This document shows positions 1 to 9,530 of a stretch of 64,000 nt of DNA, one piece after another (the stretch's first letter is position 1; every line of letters starts with the position of its first letter). Made by a program: the position numbers and the translations under genes. The notes under the pieces were generated by a model, which was not told the origin of the DNA, searched no databases, and saw nothing but the letters and a program-made list of their open reading frames with translations. This stretch comes from Acinetobacter sp. LoGeW2-3 (GTDB lineage: Bacteria > Pseudomonadota > Gammaproteobacteria > Pseudomonadales > Moraxellaceae). The DNA lies in assembly GCF_002688565.1 (NCBI RefSeq), contig NZ_CP024011.1, positions 1 to 64,000 on the forward strand. The letters run 5' to 3'.

Positions 1-1351
1 TGCTCAAGGAGTGCAGGATTTATTTACTTTTTTACAGGAAGACGAATCACGCATTTTGGAATGTGCTCGAAAAATTAAACTGCTTAAGGTGAATTCCAAA
101 ACCTTAGAACTTTTTCAAGCAGATGACTTTAATCATTTAAGTCAAAATTTGGACCAAGTCTTTAAAGAGGATATGAGTAAGTCTCATATTCAGGAACTCG
201 TGGCTTTATGGAATGGAGAAACCCAATTTTCCCATTCTGCCATAAATACCTTGACTGGTCAGCGTCTGGATATTCAGCTTAAAGGCATTGTTCTACCACA
301 GCATGAACATGATTTATCCCTGCTTTTAATCACCACTGAAGACATTACGGCTTATACACAAGCTCGTCGTCTAGAAGAACAAAACCGTCATCTCGCAGAA
401 GCCCGTTTTATCTATTTCTCCAGCTTCATTGTGGATCGAGGATTTTAGCCAGATTAAACTAAAATTAGATCATTTGCGTGAATTAGGAATTGAAGATTTT
501 CATACTTTTCTAGATGTACATCATGACTTTATTTATGAATGTATTCGAGAAATCAGAATCATTGATGTCAATCAGGCTACTCTCGATTTTTTGGGGCCCA
601 GATAAAGATGCTCTCTTAAAAAAATGTTCATAAAGTCTTTGCGAAAGAAATGGTGCAGACCTTTAAAGAACAACTCATTGAGCTTTGGAACGACAATCTG
701 CATCATCAGCGCGAAGCGGTAAATTATGCACTGGATGGCAGTATTCGCCATGTCTTGCTTCAATTCACAGTGTTTCCTGATTATCTAGATGACTGGAGTG
801 TTGTTCAGGTTGCATTGACTGATATCACCGCACGTAAAAAAGCGGAACATTATCTGGAATATTTAGGCAGACATGATGTCCTGACCAAGCTATGTAACCG
901 TTCATTTTACATGCAGGAACTGAACCGACTGGAGCGTAATTCACTGCGCCCTGTATCCTATTTTTATGGACCTTAATGGACTAAAAGAGCTGAATGACAG
1001 CCTTGGGCATGATGCCGGAGATAATCAGTTACGCCGTATGGGCAACATCCTGACTCAACTTATTCAACATACGCCCTATTCTGCCTCACGAATTGGTGGA
1101 GATGAATTTGTAGTCCTTTTACCGGGCGCGGATCAGACTGCTTTGCAAAACTGTTTGAATAGTCTGCATGAACTTTTAATCGTTGATAACCAGTTCCATT
1201 CGCATCAACCCATCAGCCTGTCGATCGGGCATGCAACGAGTCATGCAGATGAACGTCTTGAAGACATGCTGAAGCGTGCCGATCAGAGATGTACCACCAG
1301 AAAAGAACTCATTACCAAAATAATGACCGGAGAATATCAGTCTCTCAGTAA
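1..1351 (+). pseudogene. PAS-PAS-GGDEF diguanylate cyclase, frameshifted and 5'-partial
   Basis: The pieces read as two tandem PAS-like sensor segments (about 11-420 and 430-850, each ending in a TDIT/TEDIT stretch) followed by a GGDEF domain with RIGGDEF at about 1,092-1,112, so the intact protein would make cyclic di-GMP. The frame is open at base 1, so the gene starts upstream of the window. The frame changes near 430, 600, 960 and 1,288. After the last shift the other frame gives the usual MYHQKR-like GGDEF ending and a stop at 1,349-1,351. Sequence on both sides of each break remains family-like, which suggests indel errors rather than old decay. A perfect terminator follows. Confidence 0.8.
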
Positions 1352-1375
1352 GTCCATGATTTAAATATCAGCTAT

Positions 1376-1407
1376 AAAAAGCCATGGGTCAAATGCCATG
1401 GCTTTTT
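1376..1407. terminator. bidirectional rho-independent terminator
   Basis: Twelve-base perfect stem, arms AAAAAGCCATGG and CCATGGCTTTTT with an 8-base loop. It lies between the converging GGDEF gene and the small minus-strand gene and can serve both. Confidence 0.85.
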
Positions 1408-1598
1408 ATTTTAAAACTTAGCGTTTTCCCATTGAACGGCGGGGTACCACGTGGTGGCATCCAGGTTCTATCCGCATAACGTTGTGGCTTAGGACGAAGA
1501 TCTTCAAGGATCTCATCTGTCGCACCTTGTTCAGCTTGCTTCAACGGAAATGGTAAATTAACTAAAGGCTTTTTCTTGGGAGTATTTGGGGAGCTCAT
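1389..1598 (-). pseudogene. small conserved-looking hypothetical protein, 3' end probably frameshifted
   Basis: A short basic, proline-rich protein of about 60 residues with no membrane segment or signal peptide; function not recognised. It reads MSSPNTPKKKPLVNLPFPLK at the N-terminus. The annotated frame runs through GTPPFNGK into the terminator. Shifting one frame at the run of Cs near 1,440 gives RRSMGKR and a stop at 1,418-1,420, upstream of the terminator, which looks more natural. The break fits the indel pattern of all genes in this first 8 kb. Confidence 0.5.
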
Positions 1599-1613
1599 CA
1601 GACTGACTCAATA

Positions 1614-1993
1614 TACTCAGCCTATTGTACAAAAAAAAAGAGCTGAATGTAAAAACAAGTCTTTTATTATGCACTCTCATGACCATTCACTTAATTTCGA
1701 TATCATGTTCAGGATAAAAAAATACGTCTTAAGTGTTCTTTTTATCTAACTAAAAGATGTCTAAAAATAGATAGCTATTCATATTTTCTAAAAGCAGGCA
1801 AACCAGTATTTTTTTATTTTTAGATTAATAATTACAAAATCACTAAGATAATCCAACTCATTGAAATAAATTTCCTTCTTTATTTACCTTTCACCTACTT
1901 AGTCCTGTTATTTTTCATACAGATTAATTAAGCCGATTTTAGTTTTATGAACAATAACAAAAACAAGATGAATAAATTGAACAAGGAGTTCAA
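1614..1993. other. intergenic region upstream of the ompW-like gene
   Basis: AT-rich, 380 bases, with no ORF I can support. It ends in an AAGGAG ribosome-binding site directly before the ompW-like start. No convincing -35/-10 pair or operator was found by eye. Confidence 0.4.
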
Positions 1994-3087
1994 ATGAAAA
2001 AGGTTTTAGGGACGTTTATTGGCTCAATGGCATTGATGCCTATTTTGACTCACGCCGATTCCCCTTATTTTAGCCTACAAGAAGGCGATAGCTTTAAACG
2101 TTTTTCAGTTTCCGTTGGTGCTTTACACGTTATGCCACAAGGGAAAGCACACCTTTTAAGTAATACAATTGTAGCTGAAGGCGAAACATCTAAAGTGGGT
2201 GACGTTGCTACAGCTGATATCATTGCAATAGAGAAGGTAATAAAATAAATTTAGCCAACCTTATTGTTAACTTCTAAATGGTATTAGAAATGACTCAACG
2301 CTCCCTTCATCATTAAGTGGTACCGCAGACATTTATGGCCTCAGTTATTGGGATAATCCAGGTACAGGCCTAGAAGCAGATGATGTGACAACCCTTGGCT
2401 CATGACTAACATTCTTCACAGATAATGTTCCTTTGAAATGAAGGCGGTATCCACTAAAGTGATTTCAAGGTACAGGTAAAATTTATGCTCCATTTTCGGC
2501 TATTTCCAGCCCCACTGGTTCTACCATCATAGGGCAAATTGATTTAAAAAATGATTTATTAGTTACAGATCTAGGTGCACATGGTCCAGCTGGTCTGCTC
2601 GAGCTTGGACACCTGCATTTGAGTTCCAATATCATTTTGGGTAAACAGGCGTAAATAAGTCCGACCTTATGTGGGCGTAGGCCTAATGTATGCTTATTTA
2701 ATGAACTGGAAATTAATTCACGTACCGAGCAAGATTTAATTAAAGCAGGCCATATGATTGCTAATATTAAAGATGGCGAAGCTGGTAAGGCACTCGGAAT
2801 TAGTACATTGGCCCCAGGTGAAGCAGTACCAAGTAATTTAGCAAGTAAAGGCAGTACACCAAAGTAAAAGTAGAAGCTAGTGATGCTTTTGCACCTGTCG
2901 CTACTGTAGGATTTACCTATGATTTTAATGATAAATGGTTTGCTGTAGGTTCAGTGAGTTATGCTCATCTAAAAATGATACAACTATTACAGTGTCTAAT
3001 GATACTTACGGCACTTTAATTACTTCTAAAGCAGATATTGAGGTTAATCCAATCCTAGCTTATGCAGGTTTTGGTATGCGTTTCTAA
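1994..3087 (+). pseudogene. ompW: OmpW-family outer-membrane beta-barrel protein, frameshifted
   Basis: The N-terminus has a signal peptide (MKKVLGTFIGSMALMPILTHA) and then GDSFKRFSVSVGALHVMPQG, typical of OmpW, a small barrel thought to pass hydrophobic compounds. Further pieces in other frames give the internal YHFGKTGVN and the C-terminal NPILAYAGFGMRF with the terminal aromatic residue needed for Bam assembly, so the whole gene is present over about 1.1 kb. I count at least six frame changes, for example near 2,250, 2,400, 2,450, 2,600, 2,690 and 2,970. Several sit at homopolymers, such as the A-run near 2,973. Probably one intact porin in the living strain. Confidence 0.8.
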
Positions 3088-3100
3088 GCTCATCCGATTT

Positions 3101-3128
3101 AAAAGCAGGGCTATGCTCTGCTTTTTTA
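3101..3128 (+). terminator. rho-independent terminator after ompW
   Basis: Stem AAAAGCAG / CTGCTTTT followed by a T run, 14 bases past the OmpW stop. Confidence 0.75.
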
Positions 3129-3304
3129 TTTTTTATCCATGAAATAGTCAAACTTTATTCAGTGTATGATTCTATGTATGACCAACCTATCTTTATAGAT
3201 ATCAAATCCATAAAAAAAATTTATCTTTTAAGTAATTATTATTCTATCGCGACAACAAGTTGAATCGACTAACATAGGCTCGACGATCTAAGCACAAAGT
3301 TCTT

Positions 3305-4517
3305 ATGACCAATACCCAGTTTTCCAAGCCACTTATTTATATGCTCATTGGTTCAGCAGTGATTCTGGCTTTGTCTCTAGGTGTCCGTCATGCATTTGGT
3401 TTATATCTGGTGCCGATGAGCCATGAATATGGCTGGGGACACAACGTATTCAGTCTGGCAATTGCCATGGCAAAACCTGATTTGGGGTGCAGTCCAACCT
3501 GTAACAGGTGCAATTACCGATAAATACGGCAGTAAATTAGTTGTGGCAGTCGGTGGAGCCTTATATGCCTTAGGCTTATTACTGATGGCGATCAGTTCAA
3601 CCGCACTGGATGTTGAATCTAAGCGTAGGATTGATTTTAGGCTTGGCGCTTTCTGCTACTCTTTCCCTGTTTTACTCTCTGCGGTTGGTCGCGCAGCGCA
3701 TCCCGAGAAGCGTAGTTTGGCGATGGGGATCGCAAGTGCTGCAGGTTCCTTCGGTCAGTTTATTATGCTGCCTTCTACGCTATTACTGCTGCAAAGTATT
3801 GGCTGGTCAGCCGCATTGGGTGGCGAGTGCGATTCTGATTGCTCTTATAGTTCCGCTTGCCTGGATGCTTAAAGCACCGATGTATGCAGATCCAAATGCA
3901 GCACCGACTCCCACAAAGCCATCACTGAGCTTTAAACAGATTCTGGTCATTGCTAAAAATCATAAACCGTTCTGGTTCCTGGCACTGGGCTTCTTTGTAT
4001 GTGGTTTTCAGGTGGTCTTTATCGGGATTCACTTGCCTGGCTATCTGATTGACCATGGTTTTAATGCCACAACGGGAACCATCTTCTTGGCCCTGGTTGG
4101 ATTATTTAATGTAGTCGGAACCTATACCGCAGGCTGGTTAGGTGGAAAATACTCCAAACCACACTTATTGATGGGACTGTATGGCCTACGTGGCATTGCC
4201 ATCATTGCATTTTTACTGCTGCCGCTTAGTACATGGACAGTCTATGCCTTTGGTGTCATCATGGGATTATTATGGTTATCGTGCCGTTGACCAATGGCAT
4301 TGTCGCCAATATGTTCGGTGTGAAGTATCTGACCATGCTCAGTGGTATTGTGTTCTTTACCCATCAGGTCGGATCATTCTTTGGTGGATGGCTCGGTGGT
4401 GTTAACCATGATATGGCGGGCAACTATAATGCAGTGTGGATACTTTCGATTATCTTAAGCGTCTTTGGGATATTGATTCATTTCTGTGTCAATGAGGAGC
4501 AGATTGTGCATGACTGA
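3305..4517 (+). pseudogene. MFS transporter, frameshifted
   Basis: Joined across frames the fragments give a roughly 400-residue major-facilitator protein with about 12 membrane segments, starting MTNTQFSKPLIYMLIGSAVI and ending CVNEEQIVHD. The DKYGSKLVV loop between helices 2 and 3 is the MFS signature area, and a second half begins near 4,000. It resembles the monocarboxylate/oxalate-type permeases; the substrate cannot be told. Five frame changes are visible (near 3,470, 3,615, 3,655, 3,825 and 4,288). It precedes a TauD-like gene on the same strand, so the pair could import and oxidise an organic acid or sulfonate; that is inference. Confidence 0.75.
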
Positions 4518-4828
4518 TTCAGGCTTTTACTTAAGCTCATCATCAGTATGAGTTTGATAGTGCTATTGGCTCTCGCTTCCTATATTAGGGAGCCGGACAC
4601 CAGAGTTATTGAATACTTAATCAGGCTTTCTGTGCGCATTAATCACACAAACTGTTGTCAATCATCAGCAAAATTCACTATTTTTCAGCATAAAAAACTA
4701 AAAGCTGAAAAAACAATAAAATAATACATTTTCATTGCTATTTCATAAACTTAGCATTTCTAATGATTTTGCTTTATCTTCAGTTTTTCATACATTTTTG
4801 ATTATCAAAAAATGATGAAGACTTTCTA
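4518..4828. other. intergenic region between the MFS and dioxygenase genes
   Basis: About 310 bases, AT-rich. It holds an inverted repeat with 9-base arms TTTTTCAGC (4,681-4,689) and GCTGAAAAA (4,704-4,712), and a GGCTC/GAGCC imperfect hairpin around 4,568-4,592. No ORF. Confidence 0.4.
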
Positions 4829-5785
4829 ATGACAAGTTTATCCCATTATCACAAGCAATTCACGATGCACCACGTTGGCATCAGCTGATCAGTTTCAGAA
4901 TCCTGAAGAAATTCAAATTGTACCGCAACAAGATGCTGCTTTAGGCGCAGTGGTTTATTGGTCTGGATGCACAGTAAAGCCCAATCCGGTGAAACCATTC
5001 TGAAGCTTAAACAAGCACTGGCTGAACACCTTATTTTAATCTTTAAAACCAAAGTCTGGATGACCTGCAGTATCTGGCATTTACGACTTATTTGGTTCAA
5101 TCTTCCGTCCTAGTCCTGATACCCGGTACTTGCAGCACAATCTGACACTGGGGTTCCTCCAGATGTGGTTCCTGTTTCAAATCCGTCGGTCAAGGTGATT
5201 ATACGGGCCATGGCGAATTGACGCCACATGCGGACCATCAGTGGACACCACTGCCTTCTTTTGGTTCATTACTTTACGCTATCGAAATTCCTAAAGATGG
5301 CGGCCAGACTACATGGATCAATACCATCAAAGCTTATGATGCACTTGATAAAGAAACCAAAGCCCATATTGATCAACTGCAACTGATTACCTATAACCCA
5401 TTTGTCCGTCGTCAAAAGACTAAAGATACAGCCAATATCAAGGGTATGATCAAGTCCATTCTATCGGTTTAAAGATCAACCGATTTAAGCCATGCTTATC
5501 CTCATCCGCTGGTACGCACCCATCTGAATCTGGGCGTAAAGCATTGGTGGTTGAATACCCATACCGAAGTGGAACGGTCAATTATGATGATCAGGTGGGC
5601 AGCGAACTGATTGCCAAACTTCGTGCCCATGTACAAAAGCCTGAGTTTGCTTATGAGCATAATTGGGAAGTTGGCGATATCGTTTCTGGGACAATCAAGT
5701 CACCCTGCATTCACGACGTCCCTTCCCCGCTGATCAGCGTCGCTTACTAAAACGCATCAGTCTGGCAGGTAGCCGTCCATTCTAA
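4829..5785 (+). pseudogene. TauD/TfdA-family Fe(II)/2-oxoglutarate dioxygenase, frameshifted
   Basis: Pieces in different frames match the TauD fold. HADHQW (about 5,224-5,241) supplies the HxD iron ligands and GGQTTWINT follows as in TauD. The distal histidine lies in TLHSRRPF (about 5,702-5,725, read in the alternative frame), and the C-terminal arginine region ends RISLAGSRPF with a stop at 5,783-5,785. Such enzymes oxidise taurine, other sulfonates or aryloxy acids, releasing sulfite or the alcohol; the exact substrate is unclear. Frame changes occur in the N-terminal third, near 5,455-5,545 and near 5,690. The start at 4,829 is tentative because the N-terminus is scrambled. Confidence 0.75.
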
Positions 5786-5827
5786 TCCTCAATAAAAGAA
5801 TAAATTAGAATAATAATGGCTTTATTT

Positions 5828-5864
5828 CACCATTGAGTGTCTGGCAGGCTCAATGGTGTTTTTA
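5828..5864 (+). terminator. rho-independent terminator after the dioxygenase
   Basis: Ten-base perfect stem CACCATTGAG / CTCAATGGTG, 11-base loop, then TTTTTA. Confidence 0.85.
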
Positions 5865-6035
5865 TTTAGAGTCAATCCTTCTATTTCAAAATTTTCATCC
5901 CGCCTATTCAAACCCTTTAATTATTTAACAGAATTCTCGCCTAATTAACCTTTCTTCACGCAATCCTTATCGTGTAGTCGTGTTTTTCTGATTAGCGTAA
6001 TTGAATATTGAAATCACTGCATTAAGGAGAAGAAA

Positions 6036-6364
6036 ATGAATGAGATTCAATTTTCAGATTGTGTTCGCGCTTGTATGACCTGTTCACTCGCCTGTACGAA
6101 TTGCGCAGCTTCATGCCTGAAAGAAGAACATTTAGAAATGATGAGAGAGTGTATACAGCGCTGTCTGGACTGTGCAGATCTCTGTCAACTCTGTGCCCGT
6201 ATGGAACAGAAGCATCACCTTTTATGAAAGATATCTGCGAGCTATGCACCAAAGCCTGTGACTATTGCGTAGAAGAGTGTGGGCATCATAAAGATGATCA
6301 TTGTCAGCAGTGTGCCGAAGCCTGCCGTCGCTGTGCTGAAGAATGCCGAAAAATGGCAGCTTAA
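6036..6364 (+). pseudogene. cysteine-rich four-helix-bundle copper-binding protein (DUF326), one frameshift
   Basis: About 109 residues with repeated CxxxC and CxxC pairs (CVRACMTC, CTNCAASC, CIQRCLDC, CELCTKACDYC, CQQCAEACRRC), the pattern of the DUF326/Csp four-helix bundles that store or buffer Cu(I) through cysteines lining the bundle. No signal peptide is seen, so a cytosolic (Csp3-like) place is likely. Frame 1 stops at about 6,227. The second half continues in another frame from about 6,205, consistent with a single missing base around the ATGGAACAGA stretch. An AAGGAG site lies 6 bases before the ATG. No copper regulator or exporter adjoins it. Confidence 0.8.
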
Positions 6365-6421
6365 TTTAAGAATATTTATATTAAGCTAGACAGATCAACT
6401 GAAAATTAAAATCCTATCAAT

Positions 6422-6455
6422 AAAAAACCCGTAAGCAGATACTTACGGGGTTTTT
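6422..6455. terminator. bidirectional terminator between the DUF326 gene and sth
   Basis: Stem AAAACCCGTAAG / CTTACGGGGTTTT around CAGATA; converging genes on both sides. Confidence 0.85.
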
Positions 6456-6477
6456 GATCTAAGCTGAATAAATTAAA

Positions 6478-7890
6478 TTAGAATAAACGGTTCATACCAT
6501 TCAAAGTTGCTACACGATACGCTTCCGCCATGGTTGGATAGTTGAACGTTGTTTCCACGAAATACTTATAGTATTGTTCGGGCTGTTCATTACCGCCTGA
6601 CCAATGTGAATAATTTCAGACGCGTTATTACCGAAGCAATGTACACCTAAAACTTCCAGTGTTTCGCGGTGGAATAAGATCTTTAATTCACCGACTGTGT
6701 CACCAGTAATTTGAGCACGTGCCAGATGACGGAATGACGCCTGACCAACTTCATACGGAATTTTTTCTTCAGTGAGCTGTTGTTCAGTTTTACCAATCGA
6801 AGAAATTTCCGGAATGGTATAAATACCAGTTGGGATATCTGTTACAGGCGCTACATCTTTCTCGCCACTCATGTTTGCACCCGCGCAACGACCTTGGTCA
6901 TATGCAGCAGAAGCTAGAGATGGCCAGCCAATCACGTCGCCTGCAGCGTAGATATTTTCTACTTCAGTCTGGTATTGATCATTCACTGTCAATTGACCAC
7001 GACTGTTTGGTTTCAGGCCGACATTTTCTAGACCTAGGCCATCCGTGTTTCCTGAACGACCATTACACCAAGAATGGCATCCGCTTTAATTTTCTTGCCA
7101 CTTTGCGTATGTAGAACCACATAATCATCAGAAGTTTCAAGATAATCGATCTGCTCATTGTGACGGATCAACACGCCTTGTTCACGTAAGTGATAAGACA
7201 ACGCATCAGAAATTTCGTCATCTAGGTAGCTCAGCAGTTTCGGCTGAGTATTGATCAGGTCAACTTTATGGCCTAGACCAATAAAGATCGACGCATATTC
7301 ACAACCAATCACACCTGCACCGTAAATAATGATTTTTTGGATTGAATAATCCAGATCCAGAATTTTGTCTGAATCAAATACGCGTGGATGATTAAAGTCT
7401 AGAATTTCAGGACGATAAGGACGAGAACCAGTTGCAATCACCAACTGTTTAAACTGAATCGTTTCTTTAATGCCATCCGGGCTAAATACGAAAATCGTGT
7501 TTTCATCCTGAACGTAGGCACGACCATGGAAGATATCAATTTATTACGGTCGTAGAAACGTGAATGGGTTTCAACCTGTTGTTGAATCACTTTATGCGCA
7601 TTACGAAGCACTTGCTTCATGGTGAACTGTTTCCATTCACCCACTTTCTGGAACATTGGATCACGTTGATAACGGATGATGCTTGATACCGTTTGACGCA
7701 ATGCTTTACTTGGAATTGTACCCACGTGAGTACAGTTACCACCAAGTTGTTCACGCATATCAACGATTGCAACGCGTTTGCCTGATTTGGCAAGCTTCAT
7801 TGCCGCGCCTTCGCCCGCAGGGCCTGAACCTAGAACTACCGCATCGTACTTAACGAAAGTCCCACTAACGACCTCTTTTTTACGTGGCAT
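6478..7890 (-). pseudogene. sth: soluble pyridine nucleotide transhydrogenase, frameshifted
   Basis: A flavoprotein of about 470 residues that moves hydride between NADPH and NAD+. It has the N-terminal FAD motif GSGPAGEG, then GGNCTHVGTIPSKAL, where the disulfide reductases' second cysteine is replaced by T, as is usual in Sth. The NAD-binding motif [12 protein letters not shown], the second FAD motif [10 protein letters not shown] and a C-terminal dimer domain with [14 protein letters not shown] follow. Three frame changes (near 7,538, 7,055 and 6,577) break it. Stitched across them the protein is full length and ends GMNRLF at 6,478. Since Sth is well conserved, the breaks are probably base-calling errors. 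Confidence 0.88.
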
Positions 7891-8047
7891 TCAACGCTCC
7901 TTTATAAATTAAATTCATCTGCAATATCTGTTTGCCATATTATGACGTAAATCATGTCATTTTGGTGTATTTAACTGACATATATTGTGTGATGAGAACA
8001 TTTTTTAAATGAATAGTCCTTTTTGCCCCATTTGTAGCTAAGTCCGT

Positions 8048-8053
8048 TATAAT
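8048..8053 (+). promoter_or_regulatory. candidate -10 box of lipA
   Basis: A perfect TATAAT 54 bases before the lipA ATG. No good -35 at 16-18 bases; TTGCCC lies 19 bases upstream. Confidence 0.4.
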
Positions 8054-8106
8054 AAAAGCGCTATCTTTGATTATCTCCTCCCTTCAAAACAGTGGAAAAG
8101 TTGAAT

Positions 8107-9120
8107 ATGTCTGAAAACCGTAAACCTGAACAGGGTGTCAAACTTCGCGGCGCGGAAAAGGTCGCTCGTATTCCTGTAAAAGTTGTACCTACGGTTGAAA
8201 CACCACGGAAGCCGGACTGGATTCGCGTCAAAATGGCAGCGCCTGAAGAAGTACAACGTATTAAAACCACACTTCGTCAGCAAAAATTACATACCGTATG
8301 TGAAGAAGCAGCCTGCCCTAACCTGCCTGAATGTTTTGGTGGCGGTACAGCAACCTTTATGATTATGGGTGATATTTGTACCCGTCGCTGCCCATTCTGT
8401 GATGTGGCTCATGGTCGTCCAAATGCACTTGATCCTGACGAACCTCGTCACATGGCAGAAACCATTGCCAACCTGGGTCTGAAATATGCGGTAATTACCT
8501 CGGTTGACCGTGATGACCTGTTAGACGGTGGTGCACAGCATTTTGTCGACTGTATTAAAGAAGCACGTGAACTAAGTCCGAAAACATTATTAGAGATTCT
8601 GGTTCCTGACTTCCGTGGTCGTATGGATATTGCCCTGCGCATCATGACTGAATGTCCGCCAGATGTGTTTAACCACAATATTGAAACTGTGCCACGTCTG
8701 TATAAAGCGATGCGTCCAGGTTCTGATTACCAGCACTCTTTGAACTTATTGAAAATGTTTAAAGAATACTGCCCAGATATTCCAACCAAATGTGGTTTGA
8801 TGGTGGGTATCGGTGAAACTGAAGAAGAAGTGATTGCCCTACTAGATGACTTAAAAGCACATGAAGTTGATTATGTGACCATTGGTCAGTACTTGCAGCC
8901 ATCTAAACAGCACGCGCCGATTGACCGCTTTGTAACGCCTGAAGAATTTGAGCGTTATGCAGAACATGGCCGAAAACTTGGCTTTAAAAATATCTGGTCT
9001 GCACCAATGGTGCGTTCTAGTTATTTTGCGGATCGTCAATACTACGGCGAGCCGGTTCCAGCAGTACGTCGTAAGGCTGATCCTGCCAAAAAAATTGCAG
9101 TACAAACGATTGAAGCTTAA
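8107..9120 (+). CDS. lipA: lipoyl synthase
   Basis: Radical-SAM enzyme that inserts two sulfurs into protein-bound octanoate to make the lipoyl cofactor of pyruvate and 2-oxoglutarate dehydrogenases. The auxiliary 4Fe-4S cluster cysteines are C65, C70 and C76 ([12 protein letters not shown]). The SAM cluster is C91xxxC95xxC98 (CTRRCPFC), and the C-terminal RSSY serine that ligates the auxiliary cluster is present in VRSSYFAD. I start at the ATG at 8,107 because GGAAAAG sits 6 bases upstream; a GTG at 8,092 in the same frame is less likely. The protein is 337 residues, normal length. lipB is not adjacent. A terminator follows directly, so it is monocistronic. Confidence 0.96.
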   Translation: MSENRKPEQGVKLRGAEKVARIPVKVVPTVETPRKPDWIRVKMAAPEEVQRIKTTLRQQKLHTVCEEAACPNLPECFGGGTATFMIMGDICTRRCPFCDVAHGRPNALDPDEPRHMAETIANLGLKYAVITSVDRDDLLDGGAQHFVDCIKEARELSPKTLLEILVPDFRGRMDIALRIMTECPPDVFNHNIETVPRLYKAMRPGSDYQHSLNLLKMFKEYCPDIPTKCGLMVGIGETEEEVIALLDDLKAHEVDYVTIGQYLQPSKQHAPIDRFVTPEEFERYAEHGRKLGFKNIWSAPMVRSSYFADRQYYGEPVPAVRRKADPAKKIAVQTIEA

Positions 9121-9133
9121 TTTTGCTTAAATC

Positions 9134-9160
9134 AAAGCCCTCTATGTAGAGGCTTTTTTA
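9134..9160 (+). terminator. rho-independent terminator of lipA
   Basis: Short stem with GCC(C)TCTA / TAGAGGC followed by seven Ts, 14 bases after the stop. Confidence 0.8.
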
Positions 9161-9530
9161 TGCTGAATAGAAATTTCTTCTGCGATCCTAAATTAGAAAA
9201 ATCCTTTTAAAATGTCTTATCACTCTTATCGTCAGTAGTTCTCAAGCTATTGCGATCTTCTATTCTGTTAAGATTCTATTTTCCATTTTTTACCTGAGCT
9301 AAGTTATTACTTATCTTCACATTTCTTTTCGTGTTCTCACTTGAATACTGATCACTTTTCAAACAATCTCAAAAATAGCTAAACATTCAACAATATCGTT
9401 ATGAAGTGAAAAACGATAAGAGTCTCAAGAACATCCATGATCAAAGCCATGTGCAGTGATTGCACCATGATACTGACAGATAGACCAACAAATTAAGGTC
9501 ATGGATGCATAACCCTGGAGAAATATAACG
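9161..9530. other. long leader/regulatory region of fadE
   Basis: About 370 bases with no ORF. It contains nested inverted repeats: TATCGTT/AACGATA (9,394-9,418), GTGCA-N5-TGCAC (9,451-9,465) and CATCCATGA/TCATGGATG (9,432-9,440 and 9,499-9,507). These could be operators or a structured 5' UTR. A good CTGGAGA ribosome-binding site precedes the fadE ATG. Confidence 0.4.

Noticed and set aside
1..7890. Genomic island or decaying mobile region
   Set aside because: No integrase, transposase, direct repeats or change of base composition; sth and ompW are core genes. Consensus errors explain the breaks better.
8061..8283. Minus-strand frames over the lipA start
   Set aside because: They are shadows of lipA; codon bias and Arg/Phe-rich content are those of an antisense frame.
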